A DNA stretch of 64,000 nucleotides from Lewinellaceae bacterium (GTDB taxonomy: Bacteria; Bacteroidota; Bacteroidia; Chitinophagales; Saprospiraceae), in contig JACJXX010000001.1 of the NCBI GenBank assembly GCA_020636435.1, forward strand, positions 1,178,001-1,242,000, given 5' to 3'. Below the pieces are notes generated by a model. That model searched no databases. It worked only from the letters and a program-made list of their open reading frames with translations, and was not told the DNA's origin. A program made the translations under genes and the position numbers. Every line of letters starts with the position of its first letter. The first letter of the stretch is position 1. Below, piece after piece: positions 8,228 to 16,470 of the stretch.

Positions 8228-9223
8228 ATGGCAAAAACCTACAACTGGGGCATCATCGGCCCCGGCAAGATCGCCCACAAATTTGCGCAGGACCTCGACA
8301 AGCTGCCCAACGCCCGCCTGCACGCGGTGGCTTCCCGCTCGGAAGAGCGGGCGCGGGCCTTTGCCCTGCAGTACGGCGCGCCCCACGCTTACGGCGCTTA
8401 CGAAGAGATCACAACCTGCCCGGATCTGGACGTGGTGTACATCGCCACCCCCCACCCCGGCCATCGCGACAATGCCGTGATGTGCCTGCAGGCCGGCATT
8501 CCGGTGCTCTGCGAAAAGGCCTTCGCCATGAACAGCCGGCAGGTGCAGGAGATGGTGGACGCCGCCCGGGCCAACGACACCTTCCTCATGGAGGCCCTGT
8601 GGACGCGCTTCACCCCTTCCACCACCAAGGCCCTGGAACTGATCGGCCACGGCATGATCGGCGATGTGCTCTCGGTGAAGGCCGACTTCGGCTTCCGCGC
8701 CGCTTATGATCCCAACAGCCGCCTGTTCAACCCGGCGCTGGGCGGCGGCTCCCTGCTCGACATCGGCATCTACCCCGTTTTCCTGGCCCTGCTGATACTG
8801 GGCAAGCCGGCCGAGATACAGGCCGCTGCCCACCTCGGCGCCACCGGCGTGGACGAGGAACTGGGCATGCTCTTCAAATACACAGGCGGGCAACTGGCTC
8901 ACCTGCACTCCACCCTGCGCGCCTTCACCAAAACGGAGGCCTTCATCTACGGCGAGCGCGGCGCCATCCACCTGCACACCCGCTGGCACGAGCCGACCAC
9001 CCTCAGCCTCATCCTGGAAGACCGCCGCCCGCAGGACTACCGCTTCGACTACCACACCAACGGCTACTCCTACGAGGCCGAAGAGGTGATGCACTGCCTG
9101 GAACACGGCCTGAAGGAGAGCCCCCTGCTGCCCCTGAGCTTCAGCCAGGATTTGATGGCGGTACTGGATGCGGTGAGGGGGGAGATCGGGCTGGAGTACG
9201 AGGAGGATGTTTTGCCTGGGTAA
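8228..9223 (+). CDS. Gfo/Idh/MocA family oxidoreductase
   Basis: The 331-residue protein starts with a Rossmann NAD(P)-binding motif (GIIGPGKIAHKFAQDL), followed by YIATPHPGH and the catalytic Lys of CEKAFAMN (the EKP-like motif). The C-terminal half (GGGSLLDIGIYPVFLALLIL) is typical of the dihydrodiol-dehydrogenase-like branch. It is likely an NAD(P)-dependent sugar or cyclitol dehydrogenase; the substrate cannot be assigned. It marks the left edge of the accessory island. Confidence 0.9.
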   Translation: MAKTYNWGIIGPGKIAHKFAQDLDKLPNARLHAVASRSEERARAFALQYGAPHAYGAYEEITTCPDLDVVYIATPHPGHRDNAVMCLQAGIPVLCEKAFAMNSRQVQEMVDAARANDTFLMEALWTRFTPSTTKALELIGHGMIGDVLSVKADFGFRAAYDPNSRLFNPALGGGSLLDIGIYPVFLALLILGKPAEIQAAAHLGATGVDEELGMLFKYTGGQLAHLHSTLRAFTKTEAFIYGERGAIHLHTRWHEPTTLSLILEDRRPQDYRFDYHTNGYSYEAEEVMHCLEHGLKESPLLPLSFSQDLMAVLDAVRGEIGLEYEEDVLPG

Positions 9224-9778
9224 AGGCGCCGGATGGAATATGAATATGCACTGGAATAGATTCTAATATGGTTTCTATCCCTACTATCGGGCCTTCGGGC
9301 AGGAATTGAAGAATATTCCGGCTATCTACCAGCGCTCGAAGCGGATACACATCAGCAGCGGCCAGCAAAGCCTGTTGCTGGAAGGCGAAACGGAAGGGGA
9401 AGGAGCATCGGTGACGCTTGAGGAGTTTATCGACCGGCTACGACCCGCTCAACCGGGTAACCGGCGCCCCTTATGGGTACCTGTACCGAAGCCCTAGCCA
9501 GGGCATCTTGGCCGTACCGTCCAACGAGTATGCAGCGCCCAGCTTTGGCTACGACGCGGCGGGCAATATCACCGCCATCAAACGCATGGGCATAGTAGCC
9601 GGCGTGGATTGTTTCGAGCCTAAAACGATCGATAACCTGAACCTCATTTATGACCCTGCGAGCAGCCGGCTCAACAAGATGATAGATTCCGCCCCGGCGG
9701 ACGGGCGGCCCTACGGCTTCAAGCCCGGGGCGGACGACGATGCTAAATATTATCACGACGCCAACGGAAATATGACTC

Positions 9779-9968
9779 AGAGCATGTTTGAAGGCCAATC
9801 TTTGAGCTGCAAAGGCCAATTTTTTGGTGACACTGCGTTGCTTTTTTTGACCGTACCTCCAGTACGCTCTTCAAAAAGGCGCCTTCCCGACACTTCGTGT
9901 ACGGGACAAGTCGTTTCACCAGAAAATTGGCTCTTTTCGCTATCAAACCCGGCCTCCAAACATGCTCT
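9779..9968. mobile_element. MITE-like hairpin element, family A, copy 1
   Basis: The ends AGAGCATGTTTGAAGGCC (9779-9796) and GGCCTCCAAACATGCTCT (9951-9968) are inverted with one mismatch. Internal arms TTTTGGTGACACTGCG and CGTTTCACCAGAAAA also pair, so the whole 190 bp folds as a long hairpin. It interrupts the RHS reading frame exactly between MTQ and YDPHKG. A second copy at 12720-12883 shares both ends and the flanking inner sequence (CCAATCTTTG, CATCAAACCCGG). It has no coding capacity. Confidence 0.8.
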
Positions 9969-10144
9969 ACGACCCGCACAAGGGCTTGTCGATGCATTGC
10001 AATTTCCTTAATTTGCCTTCTCAGATCGGCCAAATGAGGCTAACCTACGACGCTACCGGCCGCAAGTGGAGCAAAGACGGCGAGTTTGGCACGACGAGCT
10101 ACGCTTCGGGCATCGAGTACCACGATGGGAAACTGGAGGCATAG

Positions 10145-10212
10145 CTGACGTGGCAAGGATTGATGGCCAACCCTTGCCAGTCACTATGTGCCGACATTTA
10201 TCGTCGGCACAT
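10145..10212. repeat. Double-hairpin insertion inside the RHS sequence
   Basis: Two hairpins lie side by side: TGGCAAGG (10151-10158) with CCTTGCCA (10172-10179), and GTGCCGAC (10188-10195) with GTCGGCAC (10203-10210). They sit where the RHS reading passes from DGKLEA to YAPDGRM, and they introduce the stop at 10142-10144. It resembles a small REP-like palindromic unit. Confidence 0.5.
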
Positions 10213-10490
10213 TTATGCGCCGGATGGGCGTATGGTCGCAGAGTATACCAATGGGCAAATTACCCGCTACCGGGCGGAGTATTTTCATCAGGACCATCTG
10301 GGGAACACGCGGCTGGGCTTCTCAGACTTTAATCAGAACGGAAGGGTTGATTTGGAAGAGGATGATCCTAATACGCCGCTGAATGAACTTGAAGTCACGC
10401 AAGAAAGCCATTACTACCCGTTTGGGATGAACCACCTGGGGCCATGCTTTGTCCGCCGTAGCCTCACAGGCGTAGGCGGGGTACGCTACG

Positions 10491-11387
10491 GTGGCGCCGG
10501 AGAATAAGTACCTGTATAATGGGGTCGAAATGAATGAAGATTATGGAATAAAACAATATTCCACTGAATTCAGAAATTATGATCCGGCGCTTGGAAGATG
10601 GTTACAAATTGACCCTATCCATAAGTTCCACGAAAGTCCATTTGCTGGATTTGCAAATAATCCCGTCCTGTATATTGATCCATGGGGAACAGATACTTTG
10701 AAGCAAATTGGTCCTGACACATATGATGGAGGGTATTTGGATGGGGCCACTGTTACCGCAAAAAAGGCCGAAAACAAATCCGGAGATTCAAATAATACAA
10801 GCCTTGCAGCTGTACTTTTTAGTAATCGATTTAGCAACTGGAAACCAACGGGAACTGGAGCTGGGCTTTCAGTGAACTCTGATTTTCCTCAATATTCAGA
10901 ATATGCTGAAGGTATTAAAAACATCTCATGGAATATGCTTAGCCCATTCCTAATGGGAGTTGCAGGAGCGGGCGGAGCTGAAGTTGGTGGTGCTAGGTTT
11001 ATTTTACAACGAATTCGGAGCCAAATGGATTTTCTTAGGTTATCGCGTGCGTTTAGATTCGCACCCCAAAACCCTACAATTTCTATCCGTTATGCAGATA
11101 ACCTTTATCAAAGTGCTCTTTTGCCATTAAGACGAGCACCTCGTGGTGGTATTTTTGTAGGTGATAGTTTTTATGCTGGAGGACAGTTTCTACCAGGATC
11201 GAGAACTGTTTCTTACAGTAGAGTTTATGCCCATCCTGAATATTTAAATGTACCTGCAATAGGAAATGCACTGCGACCTAGCCCAATTTCCTACCCTTCT
11301 CTTAGCCCTGCTGCAAGATGGGCAATCGGAGGAGGAGGAGCTGGACTAGGACTCTATTGGGGGCTAAGCCAATCCAATCCTAAATAA
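10491..11387 (+). CDS. RHS core C-terminus fused to an unclassified toxin-like domain
   Basis: Residues 5-70 contain the RHS-associated core end (NKYLYNGVEMNEDYGIKQYS, YDPALGRWLQIDPIHKF, FANNPVLYIDPWG). After this hypervariable junction the C-terminal about 225 residues are lower in GC and unrelated to the core, as in polymorphic toxins. That tail has a hydrophobic stretch (MLSPFLMGVAGAGGAEVGG) and a Gly-rich end. I recognise no catalytic motif. The start codon lies inside the broken RHS gene, so without the upstream part it is probably a non-secreted leftover cassette or a recombination donor. The next gene, 2 bp on, may be its immunity gene. Confidence 0.7.
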   Translation: MAPENKYLYNGVEMNEDYGIKQYSTEFRNYDPALGRWLQIDPIHKFHESPFAGFANNPVLYIDPWGTDTLKQIGPDTYDGGYLDGATVTAKKAENKSGDSNNTSLAAVLFSNRFSNWKPTGTGAGLSVNSDFPQYSEYAEGIKNISWNMLSPFLMGVAGAGGAEVGGARFILQRIRSQMDFLRLSRAFRFAPQNPTISIRYADNLYQSALLPLRRAPRGGIFVGDSFYAGGQFLPGSRTVSYSRVYAHPEYLNVPAIGNALRPSPISYPSLSPAARWAIGGGGAGLGLYWGLSQSNPK

Positions 11388-11389
11388 TT

Positions 11390-11644
11390 ATGAGGAACTC
11401 AATTGAAAATTCTCTAAAAAGTTTGATTACGAGTAAATATCCCAAAACGCAAATGGATGTTTTTAGATATAGTGTTTTTTATAGACTTGTTGGAACTAAT
11501 AAAGGCAAAAGGCTGCCATTAACGAGGCTGGCTATTTCAACCTCTCACGTTGTATCACCACTTGCCTCTAAGATTAAAAATGCACGGCTCGCTGCAAGCT
11601 TAGCTCACACACATTACAAAGTGGCGGGAGTCTACCCCCTATAA
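11390..11644 (+). CDS. Candidate immunity protein for the preceding RHS toxin (short)
   Basis: This 84-residue ORF begins 2 bp after the RHS toxin stop and shares its AT-rich composition, the usual position of an immunity gene. The sequence is basic (many Lys/Arg) with no family I recognise. It may be truncated at the 3' end, because the following DNA abruptly becomes GC-rich recombinase sequence. The immunity role is inferred from position only. Confidence 0.45.
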   Translation: MRNSIENSLKSLITSKYPKTQMDVFRYSVFYRLVGTNKGKRLPLTRLAISTSHVVSPLASKIKNARLAASLAHTHYKVAGVYPL

Positions 11645-11679
11645 GAGCAGTAGGAATGTTATCAAGCTATGCCCCTTCT

Positions 11680-12278
11680 AATGCGAAGCTACCTGCCCTG
11701 GCTACCCTGGCTCTTGAGTTGAAGCCACTATGGCCAGGGAGCTGGAGCTGTTGCTGGAGCGCAAAGAGCGTTATGCCCTGCCCGGCATCCGGAATAAAGC
11801 AACCATGAGCTTGTTGGTGTACCAGGCCCTGGCGCTTAAAGAGGTGGTTGGGCTTACTGTTGAAGATGTGAACCTGGAAAAAGGCAGCATCTACATCAGG
11901 GCTTCCGCCAAAGCCAATGCGCGCCGGCTGCCCTTGCAAGGACAGCAGAGCCTGTGGCTCTACCGCTACCTGAACGAGGCCCGGCCGAAGTTGCTCAAAG
12001 AACCCACTCCGGCCCTGATCCTGGCCAGCCGCGGCACCCCAGAGCGCGGCGAAGGCATCCACTACCTGGTGGAAACCTTCCGGCCAAAGTTCCCCACCAA
12101 GCGCTTAACCCCGACTACCATCCGCCAAAGCGTGCTGGCTGGCCTACTCAAGAGCGGGCAGGGCTTGCGCCAGGTGCAGGCCTTCGCCGGCCACCGCAAG
12201 CCCAGCGCTACGGAGAAGTACCGCCAGGACAACCTGGAGGCGCTCAAGGCGGCCATCGATAAATATCATCCGCAATAG
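11680..12278 (+). pseudogene. Tyrosine recombinase/integrase remnant
   Basis: The reading frame 11730-12278 (182 residues) matches the catalytic domain of phage-type integrases: VVGLTVEDVNLEKGSIYI, the box II region TIRQSVLAGLLKSGQGLRQVQAFAGHRK and the nucleophile Tyr in TEKY. The N-terminal core-binding domain is absent. The first catalytic Arg (normally GLR in the helix before the GL motif) is replaced (ALALKEVVGL), and the box II His is Thr. Coding-like sequence continues upstream in another frame (ALATLALELKPL, from about 11680), with a stop at 11715 in the main frame. It is best read as a frameshifted, inactive remnant. Confidence 0.65.
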
Positions 12279-12310
12279 AAACCATTTTTGATGATAAAAC
12301 CGTTATCTTT

Positions 12311-12613
12311 ATGAATGTACAAGTAACCAATCAAACACAAGTGTTCATGGGCGCAGAACAAATCAAAGAGATCTTACACCTTCGTATCGAGCAGGCAGAT
12401 GAAAGCTTCCTGAGAATCCTTCATGCTATGACAGAAGCTTATGCGCATGAGCACCTGGAAGAGAGCAAAGAGCAAAGGATAGCCTCGTATGAAGCGAGCT
12501 TAAAGCCAATGACGAAAGAAGAGTTGGTAGCCAGAGCTTTAGCCTCTCAGGAAGATATCGAAGCAGGCCGTTTACATGATATCGAAGAAGTAGAGCAGAA
12601 GTTAGGCTTATGA
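12311..12613 (+). CDS. Antitoxin of a ParE-type toxin-antitoxin module
   Basis: The 100-residue acidic protein (MNVQVTNQTQVFMG start, LKPMTKEELVARALASQEDIEAG near the C-terminus) precedes a RelE/ParE-type toxin, and its stop overlaps the toxin start (ATGA at 12610-12613). The C-terminal MTKEELxxRAxxSxEDIxxGRxxDxE pattern is shared by Bacteroidota antitoxins of ParE modules. It would neutralise the toxin and may repress the pair. Because the toxin is now split by an insertion, this antitoxin is probably an orphan. Confidence 0.7.
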   Translation: MNVQVTNQTQVFMGAEQIKEILHLRIEQADESFLRILHAMTEAYAHEHLEESKEQRIASYEASLKPMTKEELVARALASQEDIEAGRLHDIEEVEQKLGL

Positions 12614-13077
12614 AGTTGCGCTTTACCTCGAATGCTCTTCGGCGGCTTACACAAATATCAGACTACCATAATGATACAGGAAACCCTGAAAAGGGGCGCC
12701 GCATTACCAGGCAGATATTAGAGTATGTTTGGAGGCCAATCTTTGGGCTACGAAGGCCACTTATTTGATGATATTTCGTTGCTTCTTTTGTCCGTACCTT
12801 TCAGGTACGAACTGCAAAAAGCGCCTCATCTCATCAAATAATTGACTCTTCTCGCCATCAAACCCGGCCTCCAAACATACTCTTAGGCCGTGCCAATGAA
12901 CTGGAAGGCTATCCTGAACTAGGCCCCGAAGAAGATAACTTACGTGAACTAGGAAAGGGGCATCGCTCCTTGCTAGTAGGGACACTGTACAAGATTATTT
13001 ACTTGATCGCTAAGCCGTTTATCATTATCACAGACATCTTTGATACTCGTCAGGATACAGATAAAATGAAACCCTGA
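12610..13077 (+). pseudogene. RelE/ParE-type toxin interrupted by a hairpin element
   Basis: Translation from 12610 gives MKLRFTSNALRRLTQISDYH and ends RRITRQIL at 12720; the element then adds a stop at 12766. After the element, from 12886 in the same frame, GRANELEGYPELG, LGKGHRSLLVGTLYKIIYLI and ITDIFDTRQDTDKMKP complete a ParE fold through the stop at 13075-13077. Removing the element plus one TTA copy (165 bp) restores a continuous frame of about 100 residues. The intact ancestor was therefore a ParE-like toxin, inactivated by transposition. Confidence 0.8.
12720..12883. mobile_element. MITE-like hairpin element, family A, copy 2
   Basis: The ends AGAGTATGTTTGGAGGCC (12720-12737) and GGCCTCCAAACATACTCT (12866-12883) are perfect inverted repeats of 18 bp. 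Inner arms (TTATTTGATGATATTTCG / CATCTCATCAAATAA; CCGTACC / GGTACG) also pair. TTA flanks both sides (12718-12720 and 12883-12885) as a 3-bp target duplication, if the element is taken as 12721-12882. Subtracting 165 bp restores the parE-like frame. It has no coding capacity, so an autonomous partner elsewhere in the genome is expected. Confidence 0.85.
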
Positions 13078-13193
13078 ATGGAATGCACCGCGCAAACCCA
13101 GCCCCCACGCAGTAAAAAGGTGTTCGGGAGCTGCTCCACTCCCTGCCCGGCAGCCCGCAAAGGCAGCCGCAACGGGCGCCCGCTAAAATAGCC

Positions 13194-14851
13194 CCTAGCA
13201 GCCTGTCGGAGAACAGGCTGCTAGGGCAACGCTGGCCGAAAAATAGGGATTCCAAGAGCGATGAAGGAATAAAGGGCATAAATTGGGCCCTCAAATAGAT
13301 CATGCTATGCGTAAGTTTATTACCCCTGACCGGAACAAGGAGCATTTGATGCCCGCCTCGATAGACGAATGGCTTCCGCAAAAGCATTTGGCGCGGTTTG
13401 TGGTTGAGATAACGGAGCAGCTGGACTTATCGGCTATCTACAAGGAGTACAAGCCGTCTGGCCCGCCGCCCTATGACCCCCGGATGCTATTAGGCTTGCT
13501 GTTCTATGGTTATGCCACCGGGGTGTACAGCTCGCGGAAAATAGAAGAAGCCACCTACGACTCGGTGGCGTTTCGGTTCATTTCGGGCAACCTGCACCCG
13601 GATCACGACACACTGGCGGATTTTCGCAAGCGTTTCCTGGAACAAATAGGCGGCTGCTTTGTGCAGATCCTGTTGATCGCCCAGTCGCTGGGCTTTGTGA
13701 AGGTAGGGCAGGTAAACATAGACGGGACGAAGATCCAGGCCAATGCTTCCAAGCATAGCGCGATGAGTTATGAACACATGGAGCGCCTGGAGCAACAATT
13801 TAAAGAAGAAGTAGAGCGCTTGATGGAGAGGGCCAAACAGGTGGATATGCAGGAGGGCCAGGAATTGGACATACCGGCCGAGATACAGCGGCGGGAGGAT
13901 CGCATAGAAAAGATCCAGGCGGCCAAGAAGGTAATTGAACAGCGGGCTAAGGAGCGTTTTGAGCGGGAACAGGCCGAATACGAAGCCAAGATGAAGGCCC
14001 GCGAGGAAAAAGAAAAGCAAAGCGGGAAGAAAACCAAAGGGAAAAAACCTACGGCGCCGGAAGAGGGGCCTACGGCTAAGGATCAATACAACTTTACTGA
14101 CCCTGAATCCAGGATCATGAAAACCAGCGATGGTTTCGATCAATGTTATAATGCTCAAGCGGCTGTAAGCGGACAAATGCTTATTGTTGGCGCTTTGGCC
14201 AATGCTCATTGTGTAGATACCCAAGAATTGCTTCCCGTCTTGGATGTTATCCCGGCGATATTAGGGAATGTGGACAGGTTAGCAGCCGATAACGGCTATT
14301 TTAGCCAAGGCAATGTACAAGGCTGCCAGCAGCGAGAAGTTGATGCCTATATAGCGGTAGGCAAGCAAGCTCATAACCAATGGCTGGATCAACAATTGGC
14401 CAAACAAGATCTGGAGCCGCCCGGCGAGCATGCTACCCCTTCAATGCAAATGAGCCATAAGCTTAAAACAGAAATAGGGCGTGCCATTTACCGCTTGCGC
14501 AAAATGACGGTAGAGCCCGTATTCGGGATTATCAAGGAAATCATGGGCTTCCGCCGGTTTTCTTTCAGGGGCGAAGTAGCTATTAATGGCGAATGGCTCC
14601 TTGTTTGTAGCGCTTTCAACCTCAAAAGGCTTTTTGTATTGATAAACGCATAAAAATAGGCCCGAAAGGCGGGTTTATAGCCAAAAAGGTATGTCACAGA
14701 AGGCTGATAAGCCTGCTGGGCTTCGATAACAGGCCAAATTGAAACCAACTGGCCCGTCGCGCCGGGCCATCTTTGGCCGCTGGGCCGCGGCGCTGAGCTG
14801 CCTGAGGCTTGCATACAGGGGCGTCAGGGAGTTCTCCGACAGGCTGCTAGG
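13194..14851 (+). mobile_element. IS1182-type insertion sequence
   Basis: A 21-bp perfect inverted repeat bounds the element: CCTAGCAGCCTGTCGGAGAA-C at 13194-13214 and its complement at 14831-14851. The central gene encodes an IS1182-family transposase. AGCC flanks both ends (13190-13193 and 14852-14855), but CTAG at each end is an equally possible target duplication, so the exact boundary is ambiguous. The left end is itself a palindrome (CCTAGCAGCCTGT with ACAGGCTGCTAGG). The right end abuts a family D hairpin element that shares the CTAGGAGCC-type terminus. Confidence 0.85.
13307..14653 (+). CDS. IS1182 family transposase
   Basis: The 448-residue protein matches IS1182 transposases. It has an N-terminal DUF772-like region (MPASIDEWLPQKHLARFVVE, YDPRMLLGLLFYGYATGVYSSR, HPDHDTLADFRKRF) and the first catalytic Asp in NIDGTKIQANASKH. 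A charged Lys/Glu-rich linker follows (residues about 170-275), then a DDE segment with the second Asp in LAADNGYFS and the Glu in the C-terminal YRLRKMTVEPVFGIIKE. The frame is open throughout, so the IS may still be active. The ATG at 13307 is preferred to an upstream TTG. Confidence 0.9.
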   Translation: MRKFITPDRNKEHLMPASIDEWLPQKHLARFVVEITEQLDLSAIYKEYKPSGPPPYDPRMLLGLLFYGYATGVYSSRKIEEATYDSVAFRFISGNLHPDHDTLADFRKRFLEQIGGCFVQILLIAQSLGFVKVGQVNIDGTKIQANASKHSAMSYEHMERLEQQFKEEVERLMERAKQVDMQEGQELDIPAEIQRREDRIEKIQAAKKVIEQRAKERFEREQAEYEAKMKAREEKEKQSGKKTKGKKPTAPEEGPTAKDQYNFTDPESRIMKTSDGFDQCYNAQAAVSGQMLIVGALANAHCVDTQELLPVLDVIPAILGNVDRLAADNGYFSQGNVQGCQQREVDAYIAVGKQAHNQWLDQQLAKQDLEPPGEHATPSMQMSHKLKTEIGRAIYRLRKMTVEPVFGIIKEIMGFRRFSFRGEVAINGEWLLVCSAFNLKRLFVLINA

Positions 14852-15012
14852 AGCCTGTCGGAGAAGTGTTGGTGAGGCGAGAACAAGCAAATATTATTCT
14901 GAACGAGGCGCGATGAAGGAGCATAGTGGCGCTACGCGACTGAAAAGCAACGAAGTGCAGAACAATATTTGTCGTTCGCCGTCCATCAAATACTTCTCCG
15001 GCTGGCTCCTAG
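14847..15012. mobile_element. MITE-like hairpin element, family D, copy 1
   Basis: The 166-bp unit has imperfect inverted ends CTAGGAGCCTGTCGGAGAAG and CTTCTCCGGCTGGCTCCTAG, plus an inner pair CAAATATTATTCTG / CAGAACAATATTTG. The loop contains GAGGCG, GAGCATAGTGGCGCTACGCG and ACTGAAAAGCAACGAAGTG, which recur in the 166-bp element at 31577-31742. Its left end overlaps the right end of the IS1182 element, which seems to have inserted at this terminus. The two share CCTAG-AGCC-GTCGGAGAA terminal sequence. Confidence 0.7.
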
Positions 15013-15013
15013 G

Positions 15014-15277
15014 ACTTCTGCTCATGAAATGGGACATCTTTTAGGACTTGGACATCGTAATCATGATACAAGTAATCTTATGGCACAAGGTCAATCATAT
15101 AAAAGAGGTAATGATATTAACTCCACGCAACTATTGACTATTCAAAAGTCTTTAATATCTCCAACCTTTCTTTCTGCGCGTCTGAATCATGGTAATAACA
15201 GGCAATATGGAATGGCTTTATATCCTTTTAGATTTGTAAAGGAGTTGTTCAAAGATGAAGATTTAAAATACATGTAG
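15014..15277 (+). pseudogene. Zincin metalloprotease toxin tail (RHS cassette fragment)
   Basis: Starting just after the family D element, the frame reads AHEMGHLLGLGHRNHDTSNL, with the zinc-binding HExGHxxGxxH motif at 15023-15055. It then continues with IQKSLISPTF to a stop at 15275-15277. No start codon belongs to this coding sequence, and the RHS core that should precede it is missing. This is the C-terminal end of a matrixin-like toxin domain cut off by element insertions. Low GC matches the other toxin tips in the island. Confidence 0.65.
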
Positions 15278-15403
15278 TTTAAGACAAAACTCTTTTTGAG
15301 CTTTACACTTACAGCATTCTAAAAAGCTGAGGTTATGGGTTTAAATGGCTACAGATAAAGCATATATCTGTATTTAAGCTGTTTGAAAAATGAACTAAAG
15401 GAC

Positions 15404-15772
15404 ATGAAAAAAACACTAAAGTTAATTTTAGCAATCATATTGCCTTTTTTTGTTTTTGAGGTGTATTACTATTCTATAGAAGGGGGTAACATTGTCTTTT
15501 TCATACAAGATGAAAGAGTATTTAGTGACAGTTCGGAAACAGTAATTATTGAATATGAAGGTAAGCATGAAGAATTTGTATTAGATAGAGAACAATTAGT
15601 GATCGGCGGACATGCATATGATAACTTTTCTTTCGATGTGATGAAAGTTCATCGGGATAGCCTTAAGTCTAGTGTGTCTAAAACCTATCCCATTGTTCAA
15701 TGGATTGTTATCAACGTATATAATGATAGTACTATTGTAACCTCAAATTTCACACCAATATTATTACAATAA
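15404..15772 (+). CDS. Membrane-anchored hypothetical protein, candidate immunity to the zincin toxin
   Basis: The 122-residue product (start at MKKTLKLILAI; an upstream Met at 15383 is possible) has one N-terminal hydrophobic segment, LILAIILPFFVFEVYYYS, then a soluble beta-rich-looking domain. It is AT-rich and follows the orphan metalloprotease tail by 126 bp, which is the immunity position in RHS cassettes. I recognise no family. The immunity role is inferred only from context. Confidence 0.5.
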   Translation: MKKTLKLILAIILPFFVFEVYYYSIEGGNIVFFIQDERVFSDSSETVIIEYEGKHEEFVLDREQLVIGGHAYDNFSFDVMKVHRDSLKSSVSKTYPIVQWIVINVYNDSTIVTSNFTPILLQ

Positions 15773-15795
15773 TACCCCCGATGCCTATCGGGGAC

Positions 15796-16470
15796 TACCC
15801 CATTTGGCATGAACCACCTGGGGCCGTGCTTCGTCCGCCATAGCCCCTAAGGGCGAAGGCGGGGTACGAGACGGTGGCGCCAGCTGTAGCGCACCGCCGT
15901 CGCCAGAGGCTATGGCGGTCAAAGAGCGGAAGTCCCGGACGTAGCTTCGGGAAGAATAAGTACTTGTATAATGGGAAGGAGCTTAGCACTGACTACGAAA
16001 TCAACCTCTACGAGTACGGGGCGCGGTGGTATGATCCGGCCACGTCCCGCTTCACCTCCATCGACAGGTTCGCCGAGAAGTATGCTTTCCAGTCCCCGTA
16101 CACCTACGCCGCCAACAACCCGGTTAAGTTCATCGATGTCAATGGGGATTCTATCAACGTAGCAGCAGTTGCATCAGCTAGTCCAGAAGAGTGGGCTCAA
16201 ACACTTTCAGAGCTTCAGGAATTTACCGGCCTTGAATTGAGCATCGATAAGTCAGGAAACATGGCTTATAAAAAATCTGAGGGAAAACTATCCGGTAGTA
16301 ATAAAATAAGGCGACAACTTGGTAGTAACTTTGGCCAAAGAATGGTTTATAACCAATTCATCGTGCCAAGTGATCGAACCAATGAATATCATGCTTTCTC
16401 AAGATCAGCACTAAGAAGTTTAGTAGCGGGTAAAGTTCCAACTGGTGGATACGTAAAAGTTCCAAGATGA
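15796..16470 (+). pseudogene. RHS core fragment with a second toxin tip
   Basis: The DNA from 15798 repeats the RHS core end found at 10414-10600 (FGMNHLGP, then NKYLYNGKELSTDYEINLYEYGARWYD, TYAANNPVKFIDVNGDS). It includes the same GC-rich hairpin insertion after HLGP, here enlarged by CACCGCCGTCGCC-type palindromes that break the frame. From about 16150 the sequence changes to an AT-rich tip of about 105 residues (PEEWAQTLSELQEFTG ... KVPTGGYVKVPR) that I cannot classify. It is a displaced RHS toxin cassette rather than a full gene. Confidence 0.65.

Larger units (their letters stand above)
9306..10507 (+). pseudogene. Decayed RHS/YD-repeat protein (5' part)
   Basis: Translations in successive frames give YD-repeat sequence: YDPLNRVTGAPYGY, FGYDAAGNITAIKR and YYHDANGNMTQ (frame 1), then DPHKGLSMHCNFLNLPSQIG and IEYHDGKLEA (frame 2), then APDGRMVAEYTNGQITRYRAEY and HLGNTRLGFSDFNQNG. 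The frames are broken by three insertions: a family A element (9779-9968), a double hairpin (about 10145-10212) and a small GC-rich hairpin (about 10443-10483). The N-terminal secretion part and most repeats are missing. It is an RHS remnant left in front of the intact core/toxin end at 10491. Confidence 0.75.

Noticed and set aside
7007..9106. 699-codon antisense frame opposite glutaminase and oxidoreductase genes
   Set aside because: It spans two recognised genes and their gap, and its translation has no known motif.
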